DNA of 51,612 nucleotides from Flavobacteriales bacterium (GTDB lineage Bacteria; Bacteroidota; Bacteroidia; Flavobacteriales_F; PHOS-HE28): positions 1-51,612 of the forward strand of contig JAHDVX010000022.1 in assembly GCA_023382455.1 (NCBI GenBank). Reading direction: 5' to 3'. The position numbers and the translations under genes are program-made. The notes beneath the pieces were generated by a model that saw nothing but the letters and a program-made list of their open reading frames with translations, was not told where the DNA came from and made no database searches. Positions 36,452-44,209 of this stretch are shown here, one piece after another (position 1 is the first letter of the stretch; each line of letters starts with the position of its first letter).

Positions 36452-36886
36452 ATGAACTGGGGGAAAGGGATCATTCTGGCATTGGCAGCCTTTGCGTGCA
36501 TGATGGCGTGGTTCATGTTCAAGGCATCGCAGAACCCTGCGCCCTTGGTGACCGAGGACTACTATGGTGCCGAACTGAAGTACCAGCAACGCATTGATGA
36601 GGCCGCCCGGGCCGCGGCATTGTCCGCCCCGGTGGGCATGAAGGTGGAGCGGACCGCCGTGCGGTTGGATTTCCCGGCGGAGATGAACGGCCGCTCCATC
36701 CGCGCAACGTTCACCCTGCAGCGCCCCAACGACCCCACGGCGGACAGGGTGTTAGCTTTTGGTACCACCATTGCCGCACATACCGATACCACCGTCAGCT
36801 TGGTGCCGGGCCGCTACAATGCCGCATTGGAGTGGGAGGTGGAAGGGGTGAAGTACTTCACCGCGGACAAGATCTACGTGCCATGA
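36452..36886 (+). CDS. ccoH: FixH/CcoH-family protein
   Basis: 144 residues. One N-terminal membrane helix (IILALAAFACMMAWFMFKA) followed by a periplasmic beta domain. PLVTEDYYGAELKYQQRID is the FixH signature. CcoH interacts with CcoN and helps cbb3 oxidase assembly. It overlaps the next gene by ATGA (36883-36886). Confidence 0.87.
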   Translation: MNWGKGIILALAAFACMMAWFMFKASQNPAPLVTEDYYGAELKYQQRIDEAARAAALSAPVGMKVERTAVRLDFPAEMNGRSIRATFTLQRPNDPTADRVLAFGTTIAAHTDTTVSLVPGRYNAALEWEVEGVKYFTADKIYVP

Positions 36887-37587
36887 CACCCTGGCTCATG
36901 GCGGCATTGGCCATGGGCGCCGCGGGCAGTGCCCACTGCCTGGGCATGTGCGGGCCGATCGCATTGGCCGTTCCTTCCTACGCTCCCACGCCACGGGCTC
37001 GCTGGTTCAGCACGTTGCTGCTGAACGGCGGACGCCTGGTCACCTATGTGCTGCTGGGTGCGGCGGTGGGTGTCCTGGGCCTGGGCATGCGCCTGGCCGG
37101 CCTGCAGCAGGCCGTCACCATCGCGGCCGGAGGCCTGCTCCTGCTCTCGGTCCTGGTGCCTGGGGCTTTGCGGCGTTGGTCCCCGCAAAGTGCGATCACC
37201 ACCGGCCTTGGGCGATTGCGTGCCCGGCTTGCCCGCCACCTCGGGCGCAACGCGCCGGAGGCGATCTTCATGTCCGGGCTGCTCAACGGATTGCTGCCTT
37301 GCGGCCTGTTGTACACCGCCCTGCTGGGTGCGGCCACCATGGGCTCCACGGCGGAGAGCATGTTGTTCATGGCCCTGTTCGGCCTGGGCACTTGGCCGAC
37401 GTTGGTGGCCTTGAGGATGACCGGTGGATCCATCGGGCAGGTCATGCGTGCGCGCTTGCGCCGGGTTGCCCCGGCGTTGATCGCAGTGGTGGCCCTGCTT
37501 TTGATCCTGCGCGGCATGGAGCTGGGCATCCCGTACCTGAGCCCGATGCCGGCCGCCTCCATGGCCAGCGGGGCCGCCTGCCATTGA
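36883..37587 (+). CDS. SafE-type membrane protein of the cbb3 locus
   Basis: 234 residues from the ATG at 36883. Six or so membrane helices. GAAGSAHCLGMCGPIALAVP and NGLLPCGLLYTALLGAA are the two halves of the TauE/SafE family (DUF2061 branch, also CcoE-like in other cbb3 loci). Two conserved Cys, HCLGMC and LPC, are metal-binding candidates. By neighbourhood it may move copper for oxidase assembly, which is inference. Coupled with ccoH by ATGA. It ends eight bases before the convergent methyltransferase. Confidence 0.85.
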   Translation: MTPWLMAALAMGAAGSAHCLGMCGPIALAVPSYAPTPRARWFSTLLLNGGRLVTYVLLGAAVGVLGLGMRLAGLQQAVTIAAGGLLLLSVLVPGALRRWSPQSAITTGLGRLRARLARHLGRNAPEAIFMSGLLNGLLPCGLLYTALLGAATMGSTAESMLFMALFGLGTWPTLVALRMTGGSIGQVMRARLRRVAPALIAVVALLLILRGMELGIPYLSPMPAASMASGAACH

Positions 37588-37594
37588 GCGGGGA

Positions 37595-38383
37595 TCAGTA
37601 CCGCAGCACGAAATGCTGTTTCTGCCGGCCCGTCCGCAGAAAGACCAATCCGTGGTGGAACAGGTCGATGGTGACGGTGACGCGGGGATGGGCCTTCACC
37701 GCCTCCCAGGCTTCTTCCATGCCGTCGCTCCAGTGGATATCGTCCAGGATGAACACGCTCCCGCCATGGGCCTTGGCCAGGCACTGCCCGAAGTAGTCCA
37801 ACGTGGGGGCTGCGGCATGGTGGCCGTCGATGTAGGCCAGGTCCAGCCGACCCATCTTGCCCAGCACGGCGGGCAGCTGATCGGTGAAGCTGCCGGTGTG
37901 CATCCGGATGTTGGAGGCCTGCATGCGGCGGAAATGTCCGCTTGCGATGGCTGCGATGGCGGGACTGCCTTCAATGGTGTGCACCTCGGCCCACGGTGCG
38001 GCCTGCGCCAAGTGCAGCGTGGTGATGCCCAGGCTGGTGCCCAGCTCCAGCACGGTGTTCGGCTTGAAGTAGGCGGCCAGCCGGCCAAGCTGCTCGGCCT
38101 GGCGGCGCGGCTTGAGCGCGGTACGTGCGATGTCCGCCACGCGGCGCTTCGGCGCATTGTCCCGCCGGGACCCGGCTCCCAGGTCCATCACTTCCACGAG
38201 GTCCTTGCTATTCAATAGCTCGGCCCGAAGGGCCTCCACACCGGCGGTGGTGGAGCGCGGCGTGCGCGTCCGCAGCACCTCGTTCACCAAGGCGAACACG
38301 AACGGGGAGTGCACGTCATGCCGATTGCCTGCCGTGAACCTGTGCCTGATCCAGGCCCGGGCCGGGGTGGGAAGTAGGGCCAT
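37595..38383 (-). CDS. Class I SAM-dependent methyltransferase
   Basis: 262 residues from the ATG at 38383 (MALLPTPARAWIRHRF); an ATG at 38413 would add ten. An N-terminal helical region precedes the Rossmann-like core with VLELGTSLGITTLHLAQ (SAM loop), HTIEGSPAIAAIA (acidic residue after strand 2) and DLAYIDGHHAAAPTLDYF, as in O-methyltransferase-type proteins. The substrate is unknown. The start lies within crtY (68 nt overlap), so it is probably co-transcribed with crtZ-crtY, but that alone does not prove a carotenoid role; orthologues occur without carotenoid neighbours. Confidence 0.8.
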   Translation of the reverse strand: MALLPTPARAWIRHRFTAGNRHDVHSPFVFALVNEVLRTRTPRSTTAGVEALRAELLNSKDLVEVMDLGAGSRRDNAPKRRVADIARTALKPRRQAEQLGRLAAYFKPNTVLELGTSLGITTLHLAQAAPWAEVHTIEGSPAIAAIASGHFRRMQASNIRMHTGSFTDQLPAVLGKMGRLDLAYIDGHHAAAPTLDYFGQCLAKAHGGSVFILDDIHWSDGMEEAWEAVKAHPRVTVTIDLFHHGLVFLRTGRQKQHFVLRY

Positions 38384-39104
38384 GCGTGACGGCGAAGGTA
38401 TCGGAACGCCCAATGCGCTTGCGCCCTTGCCAGGCCAAGAGCGTTTCGTACACCGTAAGGACCACCAGGAACATCAACAGGCCGTAGGCCACGTCCTCCA
38501 CCGGGATGCTGCCGAGCCGGATGCCCAGGGTCTCCGCGTCGTTGTACCAGACCACCGGCCCTTCCGGCCTGCCCCGCGTGAGCAGCCCGTTCACGATGAA
38601 GAAGGGAACCAGCAACACTATCCAGGAGAGATACGCGTGCCCCAGCCATCGCGGCCTGGTCCAAAGCCGGAGCAGCAGCAGCCACAGCCCGAGACCGCCG
38701 AAAGCACTGGCGGTGTAGGCCCTGTGCGGATTCAGCATGGCCATCATCAGCGCGAGTGCCCCCAGTATCCAGGTGATCTGTGCCGAGCGCGGACCGAGGT
38801 GGTCTTTCAGGCCCAGCCGACGCAGGCAATGGAAAGTGAACACACACGCGTACGGAATGCAGATGAAGAACAGCAGCTCCTCCACCGGAAGTCCAAGCAG
38901 GTATGGGCCGTTGATATGCGCCTGACCGAACCCCCAGATGCCGGCACGTGTGAAAGCTGCATCCCAGGGGACGAACAACGTGATCATCGCCAGCAACGCG
39001 GGCCACAGGGCGCTCCACGTGCGGTGGAAGCGCAGCCGCGGATGGAAGCTGAACAGCAAGGGGATGATGAGCGCACCCAGGTCGATCCAGAGGTAGGTGG
39101 ACAT
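38316..39104 (-). CDS. crtY: Lycopene cyclase, CrtYcd/CarR-type
   Basis: 262 residues from the ATG at 39104. Two tandem lycopene_cyc domains of three membrane helices each: the first has HINGPYLLGLPVEELLFFI, the second has GSIPVEDVAYGLLMFLVVL. The PxEE/PxED pair (LPVEELLFF, IPVEDVAYG) is the catalytic signature of this non-FAD type of cyclase. Converts lycopene to beta-carotene. Starts five bases after crtZ ends. The last 22 codons overlap the next gene. The tail after residue 235 is basic and variable. Confidence 0.9.
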   Translation of the reverse strand: MSTYLWIDLGALIIPLLFSFHPRLRFHRTWSALWPALLAMITLFVPWDAAFTRAGIWGFGQAHINGPYLLGLPVEELLFFICIPYACVFTFHCLRRLGLKDHLGPRSAQITWILGALALMMAMLNPHRAYTASAFGGLGLWLLLLRLWTRPRWLGHAYLSWIVLLVPFFIVNGLLTRGRPEGPVVWYNDAETLGIRLGSIPVEDVAYGLLMFLVVLTVYETLLAWQGRKRIGRSDTFAVTHGPTSHPGPGLDQAQVHGRQSA

Positions 39105-39109
39105 GCGGA

Positions 39110-39595
39110 TCAATGGGGGTGGCTGTTCTTCACCTGGGCCCGGGCTTCCCGGAAGTACTTCAGCGGCACCAGCAGCATGCCGAAGCACTCTCCTTGGTCC
39201 TTTTCCAAATGCTTGTGGTGCACCTTGTGTGCGCGGCGCAGCGCCAGGAAGTAGGTGCTGCGGCTGTTGCGCAGCCACTTGATCCGTTGGTGGATGAACA
39301 CCTCGTGCACCAGGAAGTAGGCGATGCCATACAGCAGGATGCCCAACGCGATCCAGGTCCACGGGGCATCCGGCCCGTGCTGATGGCCCAGGGCGAAGAG
39401 CAGGACCGAGGGAGCGGCGAAGATCAGGAAGAACAGGTCGTTGCGTTCGAAGGCGCCGATGCGCCCGTTGCCGTGGTGGTCCTTGTGCAGTACCCACAGG
39501 AAGCCGTGCATCACATACCGGTGTGTGGCCCACGCCACGCCTTCCATGGCCACAAAGCTCAAAGCCGTGATGCCGATGATCCCCCAGGTCGTCAT
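39110..39595 (-). CDS. crtZ: Beta-carotene hydroxylase CrtZ
   Basis: 161 residues from the ATG at 39595. Membrane di-iron hydroxylase of the fatty acid hydroxylase superfamily. The four His motifs are visible: HRYVMH, HKDHHG, HEVFIHQRIKW and HKVHHKH. Adds hydroxyl groups to the beta rings, giving zeaxanthin. Four membrane helices. A perfect -7 box TAGCTTTG (39627-39620) lies 24 bases upstream, so crtZ-crtY-methyltransferase is its own transcript. Confidence 0.93.
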   Translation of the reverse strand: MTTWGIIGITALSFVAMEGVAWATHRYVMHGFLWVLHKDHHGNGRIGAFERNDLFFLIFAAPSVLLFALGHQHGPDAPWTWIALGILLYGIAYFLVHEVFIHQRIKWLRNSRSTYFLALRRAHKVHHKHLEKDQGECFGMLLVPLKYFREARAQVKNSHPH

Positions 39596-39619
39596 GTTCC
39601 GCACAGGCAGCAGCCCCTG

Positions 39620-39627
39620 CAAAGCTA
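39620..39627 (-). promoter_or_regulatory. -7 box TAGCTTTG of the crtZ unit
   Basis: Perfect TAnnTTTG on the minus strand, upstream of crtZ (39595). Confidence 0.6.
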
Positions 39628-39719
39628 CCCCGGCCCGAAAAGCGGACGCGGGCCATTTGCCCTTCCGGCAATCCTGGCCCGCGCGTTGTTCGGCCCTCAG
39701 GGGCCGCCTTCCACCAAGG

Positions 39720-39881
39720 TTAACCGATCACCACGGCGTTGGGGTATTTCTGTTTCCAGAACTCAAGCGCCTTCTTGCTGGCGAGTGTGATCACCGTACG
39801 GGCGTCCAAACGCACTTTGATGGTGTTCAGACCTTCGCGGACCGGTTGTGTGAGGACAAGTTGACGTTTCTTGCGTGGCAT
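39720..39881 (-). CDS. Small basic conserved-looking protein, unknown function
   Basis: 53 residues, ATG at 39881 to TAA at 39720. It starts MPRKKRQLVLTQPVREGLNT and ends ALEFWKQKYPNAVVIG. Lys/Arg-rich N-terminus, one predicted strand-helix unit (TIKVRLDARTVITL, then ASKKALEFWKQKY). Codon use matches the GC-rich neighbours, and third positions are G/C-rich, which supports coding. It lies between idi (ends 40005) and crtZ on the same strand. From memory, small proteins of this kind occur in other Flavobacteriia, but I cannot confirm it here. Confidence 0.6.
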   Translation of the reverse strand: MPRKKRQLVLTQPVREGLNTIKVRLDARTVITLASKKALEFWKQKYPNAVVIG

Positions 39882-40004
39882 GGTAGACAGTTTTCAGGTA
39901 TGACTTCGTTCACAGGGCGCTTGCGGCCAGGCCGGGTTGCGCTTCTTAGGGTGAACGACGATCGAACCCCGTTAGTTTGGGGAATTGCCCGGAATGGTCC
40001 ACGA

Positions 40005-40553
40005 TTAACATTCGTTAACCGCGTGCCCCGGAAATGTCGGCCAGCGCAAGTGCACTTGGGGCCAGCAGAGGCGCAGCCAAGGCGTGAAGCGATCAGGGAA
40101 GGCCGCGAGCTCCTGCTCCAGGTCATCGGCCCGCACCCAGCGGGTGTCCATCACTTCGGCGGGGTTGGGTTCCAAAGGCCCGTCCCATCGGCCGAAGAAC
40201 ACGTGGTCCAGCTCATGTTCCGTAAGGCCTCCGCCCACATCGGCCTTGTAGGTGAACGAGAACCGGGAGGTGAGGTCCGTGGCGATGCCGAGCTCGCGCA
40301 TCAAGCCGTGGCGGGCGGCCACCAGCGTGGACATGCCCGGCGGCGGATGGCTGCAGCAGGCGTTGCTCCACAGGCCCGCACTGTGGTATTTGGCCGCCGC
40401 ACGGCGCTGGAGCAGCATATGCCCCCGGCCATCGAACAGGAAAACGCTGAAAGCCCGGTGTAGCAGCCCGCGGCGGTGGGCCTCGAGTTTTTCCATGGTG
40501 CCCAGCTCGTGGTCATCCGCATCCACCAGTACCACGTGTTGCCCGGGATCCAT
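40005..40553 (-). CDS. idi: Isopentenyl-diphosphate delta-isomerase, type I
   Basis: 182 residues. Nudix-fold enzyme interconverting IPP and DMAPP, feeding isoprenoid and carotenoid synthesis. Features: GTMEKLEAHRRGLLHRAFSV, QRRAAAKYHSAGLWSNACCSHP (catalytic Cys and metal His), RELGI (Nudix box), EHELDHVFFG (catalytic and metal Glu) and EVMDTRWV. Starts ten bases after crtB and is probably the last gene of crtI-crtB-idi. Confidence 0.92.
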   Translation of the reverse strand: MDPGQHVVLVDADDHELGTMEKLEAHRRGLLHRAFSVFLFDGRGHMLLQRRAAAKYHSAGLWSNACCSHPPPGMSTLVAARHGLMRELGIATDLTSRFSFTYKADVGGGLTEHELDHVFFGRWDGPLEPNPAEVMDTRWVRADDLEQELAAFPDRFTPWLRLCWPQVHLRWPTFPGHAVNEC

Positions 40554-40563
40554 GCTTGTGTGG

Positions 40564-41406
40564 TCAATACAGGTGAAGCCGGTAACGCAGGAAGCTGGTG
40601 GCGAGGAGGCCCATTTTCGCCGGTTCGTTGAGCCGGATCCGGTGGGTGTGGAGCTGCCCGGGATCGGATCGCCCGATGCGGCGGAGCAGGGCGCGATTGT
40701 ACGCGTAGGCCAGGTAGACGCCGAAGCGTGTACCCCTCGGCAGCAGCCGGATGCCTGAGCGTGCCACCTCCAGGTCGCCCTCCATTTCCCGCATCAACAG
40801 TTCCATGCGCTTTCGGTCCAATTGGCCGGACCCCACACCGGGGAAGTAGCTGCGGCCCAACGCATGACGGTCATCCTGCAGGTCGCGCAGGAAGTTCACC
40901 TTCTGGAAGGCCGCGCCCAGCCTTGCAGCAGGAGCCTTCAGGCGCTCGTAGGCCGCATCATCCCCGGCACAGAATACTTTCAGGCACATCAGGCCCACTA
41001 CTTCCGAGGAGCCGTGCACGTATTCCCGGAAGCTGTGTTCATCGTGGAAGTTCCGCTCCAGGTCCATGGCCATGCTGTGCAGGAACGGACCGATGAGCTC
41101 CGCCCCGATGCCGTACCGGTGGGCCGTGTGCTGGAAATGGTGCAGCACAGGGTGGAGGCTGAAACGTTCCGCCAGGGCTTGCCCGGTGTCCCTGCGGAAC
41201 CGCTCCAGGAGCACGTCGCGGTCCTGGTCATGGAAGGTGTCCACGATCTCGTCCGCCAGGCGTACAAAGGCGTATATGCTCCGTACGGCACTGCGGAAGC
41301 GCGGATGAAGCACAAGCACGGCCAAGCGGAAGGTGGTGCTGTACCGGCTGATCACACGGTCGGCCATTTCCGCGCACAGCTTGTCGTATTGGGCGGGTGT
41401 GTTCAT
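40564..41406 (-). CDS. crtB: Phytoene synthase
   Basis: 280 residues from the ATG at 41406. Condenses two geranylgeranyl diphosphates into phytoene. Two Asp-rich motifs bind the diphosphate Mg ions: RLADEIVDTF (DEIVD) and NFLRDLQDDRHALGRSYFP. Also YAFVRLADE and FQKVNFLRD. The start overlaps the crtI stop as ATGA (41403-41406), so coupling with crtI is likely. Normal length. Confidence 0.95.
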   Translation of the reverse strand: MNTPAQYDKLCAEMADRVISRYSTTFRLAVLVLHPRFRSAVRSIYAFVRLADEIVDTFHDQDRDVLLERFRRDTGQALAERFSLHPVLHHFQHTAHRYGIGAELIGPFLHSMAMDLERNFHDEHSFREYVHGSSEVVGLMCLKVFCAGDDAAYERLKAPAARLGAAFQKVNFLRDLQDDRHALGRSYFPGVGSGQLDRKRMELLMREMEGDLEVARSGIRLLPRGTRFGVYLAYAYNRALLRRIGRSDPGQLHTHRIRLNEPAKMGLLATSFLRYRLHLY

Positions 41407-42881
41407 GTGCGGCCGTGGTCCTTCAGGATGAGGTCCGCGGCCACCTGTCCGCTGATCAATGCCGGGGGCATGCCGGGGCCGGGAACGCCCAATTGGCCCG
41501 CAAAATAGAGCCCTTTCACCTTCCGGCTCCGCATGGCAGGCCTGCCGGGCCCGGTTTGCCGAAGGGTGCTGGCCAGGCCGTACGCATTGCCCCGGAAGGC
41601 ATGGTAATCCTGTTGCAGGTCGGTCAGGCCGTGGGAGCGGAACACGGTGATATGCGGCCGGATGTCCACGCCGGCATGCCGCCTGATCCGTTCTGCCAGC
41701 AGGCCGAAGACGTGGTTGCGCAGGGCAGGGGTGTCCTCGCCTCCGCTGGGCACAGGCACAAGCAGCACCAGGTTCTCGCAACCGGGAGGGGCGGTGGATG
41801 GATCCGTGACCGATGTGCAGCTCAAATAGAACAAGGGATTGCGGGGCCAACGGCCTGAAGCGAGGTCCTCTGCATGGTCGTCCAATGGCGCATCGAAATA
41901 GAGGGTATGGTGCGTCATGCCGGGCAGTTTGCGGTCCAGACCGATGAAGAAGAGCAACGTGCCCGGCGCCATCACGCGGGAGGCCCAATAGCGTTCGGTG
42001 TAGCTCCGGTGCTGCTCGTCCAACAGCCGCTGTTCCACATGGTGGCGGTCCGCCGTGGCCAGCACCACGTCCGCTTGGTGGAACCCGTTGGCGGTTTGCA
42101 CCCCGGTAACCTGGCCATGCTCCACCACGATGCGGGAAACCTCCTCGCCCGTCCGTACCGTGGCGCCTTGCCTTTCGGCCAGCCTGCACAGCGCTTCCGG
42201 CACCTTGCCCATGCCGCCCATCGGGTACCACGTGCCCAGGTCGATGTCGGCGTGGTTCATCAGGCTGTACAGCGCCGGTGTGCGCTGGGGCACGGAACCC
42301 AGGAAAAGCGAAGGAAATTCAAGGACCTGCCGGATGCGTGGGCTGATGAAGTGCTTGCGAACGTGGCGGCGCAAGGGGGTGATCGCCGTGGTGCGCAGCA
42401 AGCCCGCCACCAGCCGGGGCCGCAGGTATTCGGCCCAGCTCAACGAGGGCAGGTACACGGCATCCTTCATGCCCAGGTCATACTTCAGCCGGGCTTCGTC
42501 CAGGAAGCGCCCCAAGGCGGCATCCGCCCCGGGTTCCTCCCGGCCGAACAGGGCGGCCACCGCATCGCGGCCTGCGGGCAGCAACCAGCGGTCGCCCTCA
42601 CCGAAGATCACCTGGTAGGAGGGGTCCAGCCGCCTGAGGTCGAGGAAGTCCTTGAGCGGCTGGCCGAACCGGCCAAAGAACCGTTCGAACACATCGGGCA
42701 TCCAGTAGAAGCTCGGGCCCATGTCGAACCGGAAGCCCTGCGTTTCCCAGGTCCGTGCACGGCCTCCGGCGGCTTGGTTCTTCTCCAATACGGTCACCCG
42801 GGCACCCTGCTGCGCCAAAGCAGCTGCTGCGGCCAGGCCGGAGATGCCGGCCCCGATCACCACCACGTTGCGTGCTTCCAA
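41403..42881 (-). CDS. crtI: Phytoene desaturase
   Basis: 492 residues with a TTG start at 42881 (MEARNVVVIGAG), preceded by the ribosome-site-like GGGGAG. FAD enzyme turning phytoene into lycopene. Dinucleotide loop GAGISGLAAAAALAQQG (residues about 10-26), RARTWETQGFRFDMGPSFYW, and the C-terminal CrtI motif region GLYFAGQLGVPGPGMPPALISG. No earlier in-frame start is seen. A perfect -7 box TAAGTTTG (42944-42937) gives a leader of about 50 nt. First gene of crtI-crtB-idi. Confidence 0.95.
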   Translation of the reverse strand: MEARNVVVIGAGISGLAAAAALAQQGARVTVLEKNQAAGGRARTWETQGFRFDMGPSFYWMPDVFERFFGRFGQPLKDFLDLRRLDPSYQVIFGEGDRWLLPAGRDAVAALFGREEPGADAALGRFLDEARLKYDLGMKDAVYLPSLSWAEYLRPRLVAGLLRTTAITPLRRHVRKHFISPRIRQVLEFPSLFLGSVPQRTPALYSLMNHADIDLGTWYPMGGMGKVPEALCRLAERQGATVRTGEEVSRIVVEHGQVTGVQTANGFHQADVVLATADRHHVEQRLLDEQHRSYTERYWASRVMAPGTLLFFIGLDRKLPGMTHHTLYFDAPLDDHAEDLASGRWPRNPLFYLSCTSVTDPSTAPPGCENLVLLVPVPSGGEDTPALRNHVFGLLAERIRRHAGVDIRPHITVFRSHGLTDLQQDYHAFRGNAYGLASTLRQTGPGRPAMRSRKVKGLYFAGQLGVPGPGMPPALISGQVAADLILKDHGRT

Positions 42882-42936
42882 TTCTCCCCGGGTGCCGCCT
42901 GGGTGTGCACGCAGGAAGAACCCGCGTGGCGGCCCC

Positions 42937-42944
42937 CAAACTTA
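42937..42944 (-). promoter_or_regulatory. -7 box TAAGTTTG of crtI-crtB-idi
   Basis: Perfect TAnnTTTG on the minus strand. Confidence 0.55.
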
Positions 42945-43213
42945 TTGCTCCGGCATCTTTGTAATGGACGGCCATGGAGGGTCTGCTGCCGATGCGGGGA
43001 TGAGCGATAGGTGATTGGAATTTCCGATAGGGTCTCGCACAACGCCCCTGATTGGGAAGGGAAAGCCAAGCTTGTTGTCAGTCCGAGCGTAGCCGAGGAC
43101 CAAACAAGCTTGGATTTCCCGATGGTGACTTGTAGCCCGAGCACACATGGCGGAGGTGTTTGCCTCGAAAGTTCAGCGCCCGGAACATGTGTGCCGTCAC
43201 AATAGCTCGCAGA
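42945..43213. other. Intergenic stretch with a long palindrome, no gene
   Basis: Between crtI (promoter at 42937-42944) and the sigma factor. Apart from the palindrome at 43059-43120 I see no gene. Confidence 0.5.
43059..43120. repeat. Long interrupted palindrome (REP/MITE-like)
   Basis: 18-bp arms GGGAAAGCCAAGCTTGTT (43059-43076) and AACAAGCTTGGATTTCCC (43103-43120), complementary except at one position. The 26-bp loop has GTCC/GGAC ends that can pair further. It sits downstream of the sigma-factor gene, which it could help terminate, though no T-run follows. Confidence 0.65.
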
Positions 43214-43705
43214 TCAGGCCAACATGTCCTTCAGCCGCTGCCGGGCCTCATGGATCCGGCTTTTCACCGTACCCACCGGGATGGACAACCGGTCCGCGAT
43301 CTCCTGGTACTTGTAGCCGTTGTGGTGCATCTCGAACGGCTGGCGGAAGATCTGGTCCAACTGGTCCATGGCCCCCCGGATCTCCCCCATGCGCACCCGG
43401 GCTTCCGGTGTGGCCCGGGTCTCCACCTTTACGGCACGTTCACGCACACGTTCCACATGGTCCAGCACCTTTTCGGTGCGCTTGTTCCGCCGATGACCGT
43501 TGATGAAAGTGTTCTTCATGATGGTGTACACCCACGCCTTGAAGTTGGTTTCGTCGCGGAATTTGTCGCGGAAGGTCAAGGCGCGCAGCAGGCTTTCCTG
43601 GGTGAGGTCGGCCGCATTGTCACGGTCGTGCGTCAGGCTCAACGCGAAGTAGAACAGCTGCGGACGCAGGCCGACGAGTTGGTGTTGGAATTCGTAGGTT
43701 GACAT
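43214..43705 (-). CDS. RNA polymerase ECF-type sigma factor
   Basis: 163 residues from the ATG at 43705 (MSTYEFQHQLVGLRPQL). Sigma-70 region 2: FALSLTHDRDNAADLTQESLLRALTFRDKF, then NFKAWVYTIMKNTFINGHRR. Region 4: QPFEMHHNGYKYQEIADRLSIPVGTVKSRIHEARQRLKDML, a helix-turn-helix binding the -35 element. No anti-sigma gene is adjacent, which is common for this bacteroidetal ECF group. Targets unknown. A longer frame upstream (to 44005) runs over the tRNA and is not real. Confidence 0.9.
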   Translation of the reverse strand: MSTYEFQHQLVGLRPQLFYFALSLTHDRDNAADLTQESLLRALTFRDKFRDETNFKAWVYTIMKNTFINGHRRNKRTEKVLDHVERVRERAVKVETRATPEARVRMGEIRGAMDQLDQIFRQPFEMHHNGYKYQEIADRLSIPVGTVKSRIHEARQRLKDMLA

Positions 43706-43974
43706 GGTATCGGATATTTTCCGGAGCCCGCGCAAAAGGTGTTCCGGCAACCTCGCCACCCTGGCTGTGGCCCATTGGAATCCCGTGCCGATCAAGCTGT
43801 TCGGCGTATCGCGGGCCCCCGCCTCCCCGCCTCGTGGCCGCATGGCATCAGGAGATATTTCCCCGCTTCGGGAATGCCCCACCCCGCCCGCAGGACCCTT
43901 CATTTCAGTCCCGGTCGTTCCTGGAACATCCGGTTTCGTGTATATTCGCGCCCCGTTCGGGAATTTGACATCTT
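43706..43974. other. Intergenic stretch before the tRNA genes
   Basis: 269 bp with no supported gene. Short open frames in it have no family character. It contains the promoter candidate TATATTCG at 43941-43948. Confidence 0.4.
43941..43948 (+). promoter_or_regulatory. -7 box TATATTCG of the tRNA cluster
   Basis: One mismatch to TAnnTTTG, 26 bases before the first tRNA. Confidence 0.45.
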
Positions 43975-44049
43975 GGGACGTTAGCTCAGTTGGTTCAGAG
44001 CGCATGCTTCACACGCATGAGGTCACTGGTTCGAATCCAGTACGTCCCA
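43975..44049 (+). tRNA. tRNA-Val (anticodon CAC)
   Basis: 75 nt. Acceptor GGGACGT pairs with ACGTCCC; D arm AGCTCAGTTGGTTCAGAGC; anticodon arm CATGC-TTCACAC-GCATG with CAC at the anticodon; T arm ACTGG-TTCGAAT-CCAGT; discriminator A. CCA is not encoded. Reads codon GTG. Confidence 0.95.
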
Positions 44050-44053
44050 CTCC

Positions 44054-44112
44054 GGGAGCATAGCTCAGCTGGTTCAGAGCATCCCGCTTTCAGCGGGAGG
44101 GTCATTGGTTCG
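44054..44112 (+). pseudogene. Truncated tRNA, anticodon TTC, lacking its 3' third
   Basis: The first 31 nt equal those of the tRNA-Val at 44131. The anticodon arm TCCCG-CTTTCAG-CGGGA would read Glu (TTC). After AGGGTCATTGGTTCG the sequence breaks off into GGCTATGGTTGACATATT, so half of the T arm and the 3' acceptor strand are missing. It cannot fold into a cloverleaf. Either a decayed duplicate or a collapsed repeat in the assembly. Confidence 0.8.
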
Positions 44113-44130
44113 GGCTATGGTTGACATATT

Positions 44131-44205
44131 GGGAGCATAGCTCAGCTGGTTCAGAGCATCTGCCTTACAAGCAGAGGGTCATTGGTTCGAATCCGATTGC
44201 TCCCA
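44131..44205 (+). tRNA. tRNA-Val (anticodon TAC)
   Basis: 75 nt. Acceptor GGGAGCA pairs with TGCTCCC; anticodon arm TCTGC-CTTACAA-GCAGA with TAC; T arm ATTGG-TTCGAAT-CCGAT; discriminator A. Preceded by TTGACATATT, almost the same as TTGACATCTT before the first tRNA. Confidence 0.95.
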
Positions 44206-44209
44206 CCGA

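Noticed and set aside
43704-44063. Plus-strand frame covering the first tRNA
   Set aside because: It runs through a complete tRNA gene and a promoter-like region.
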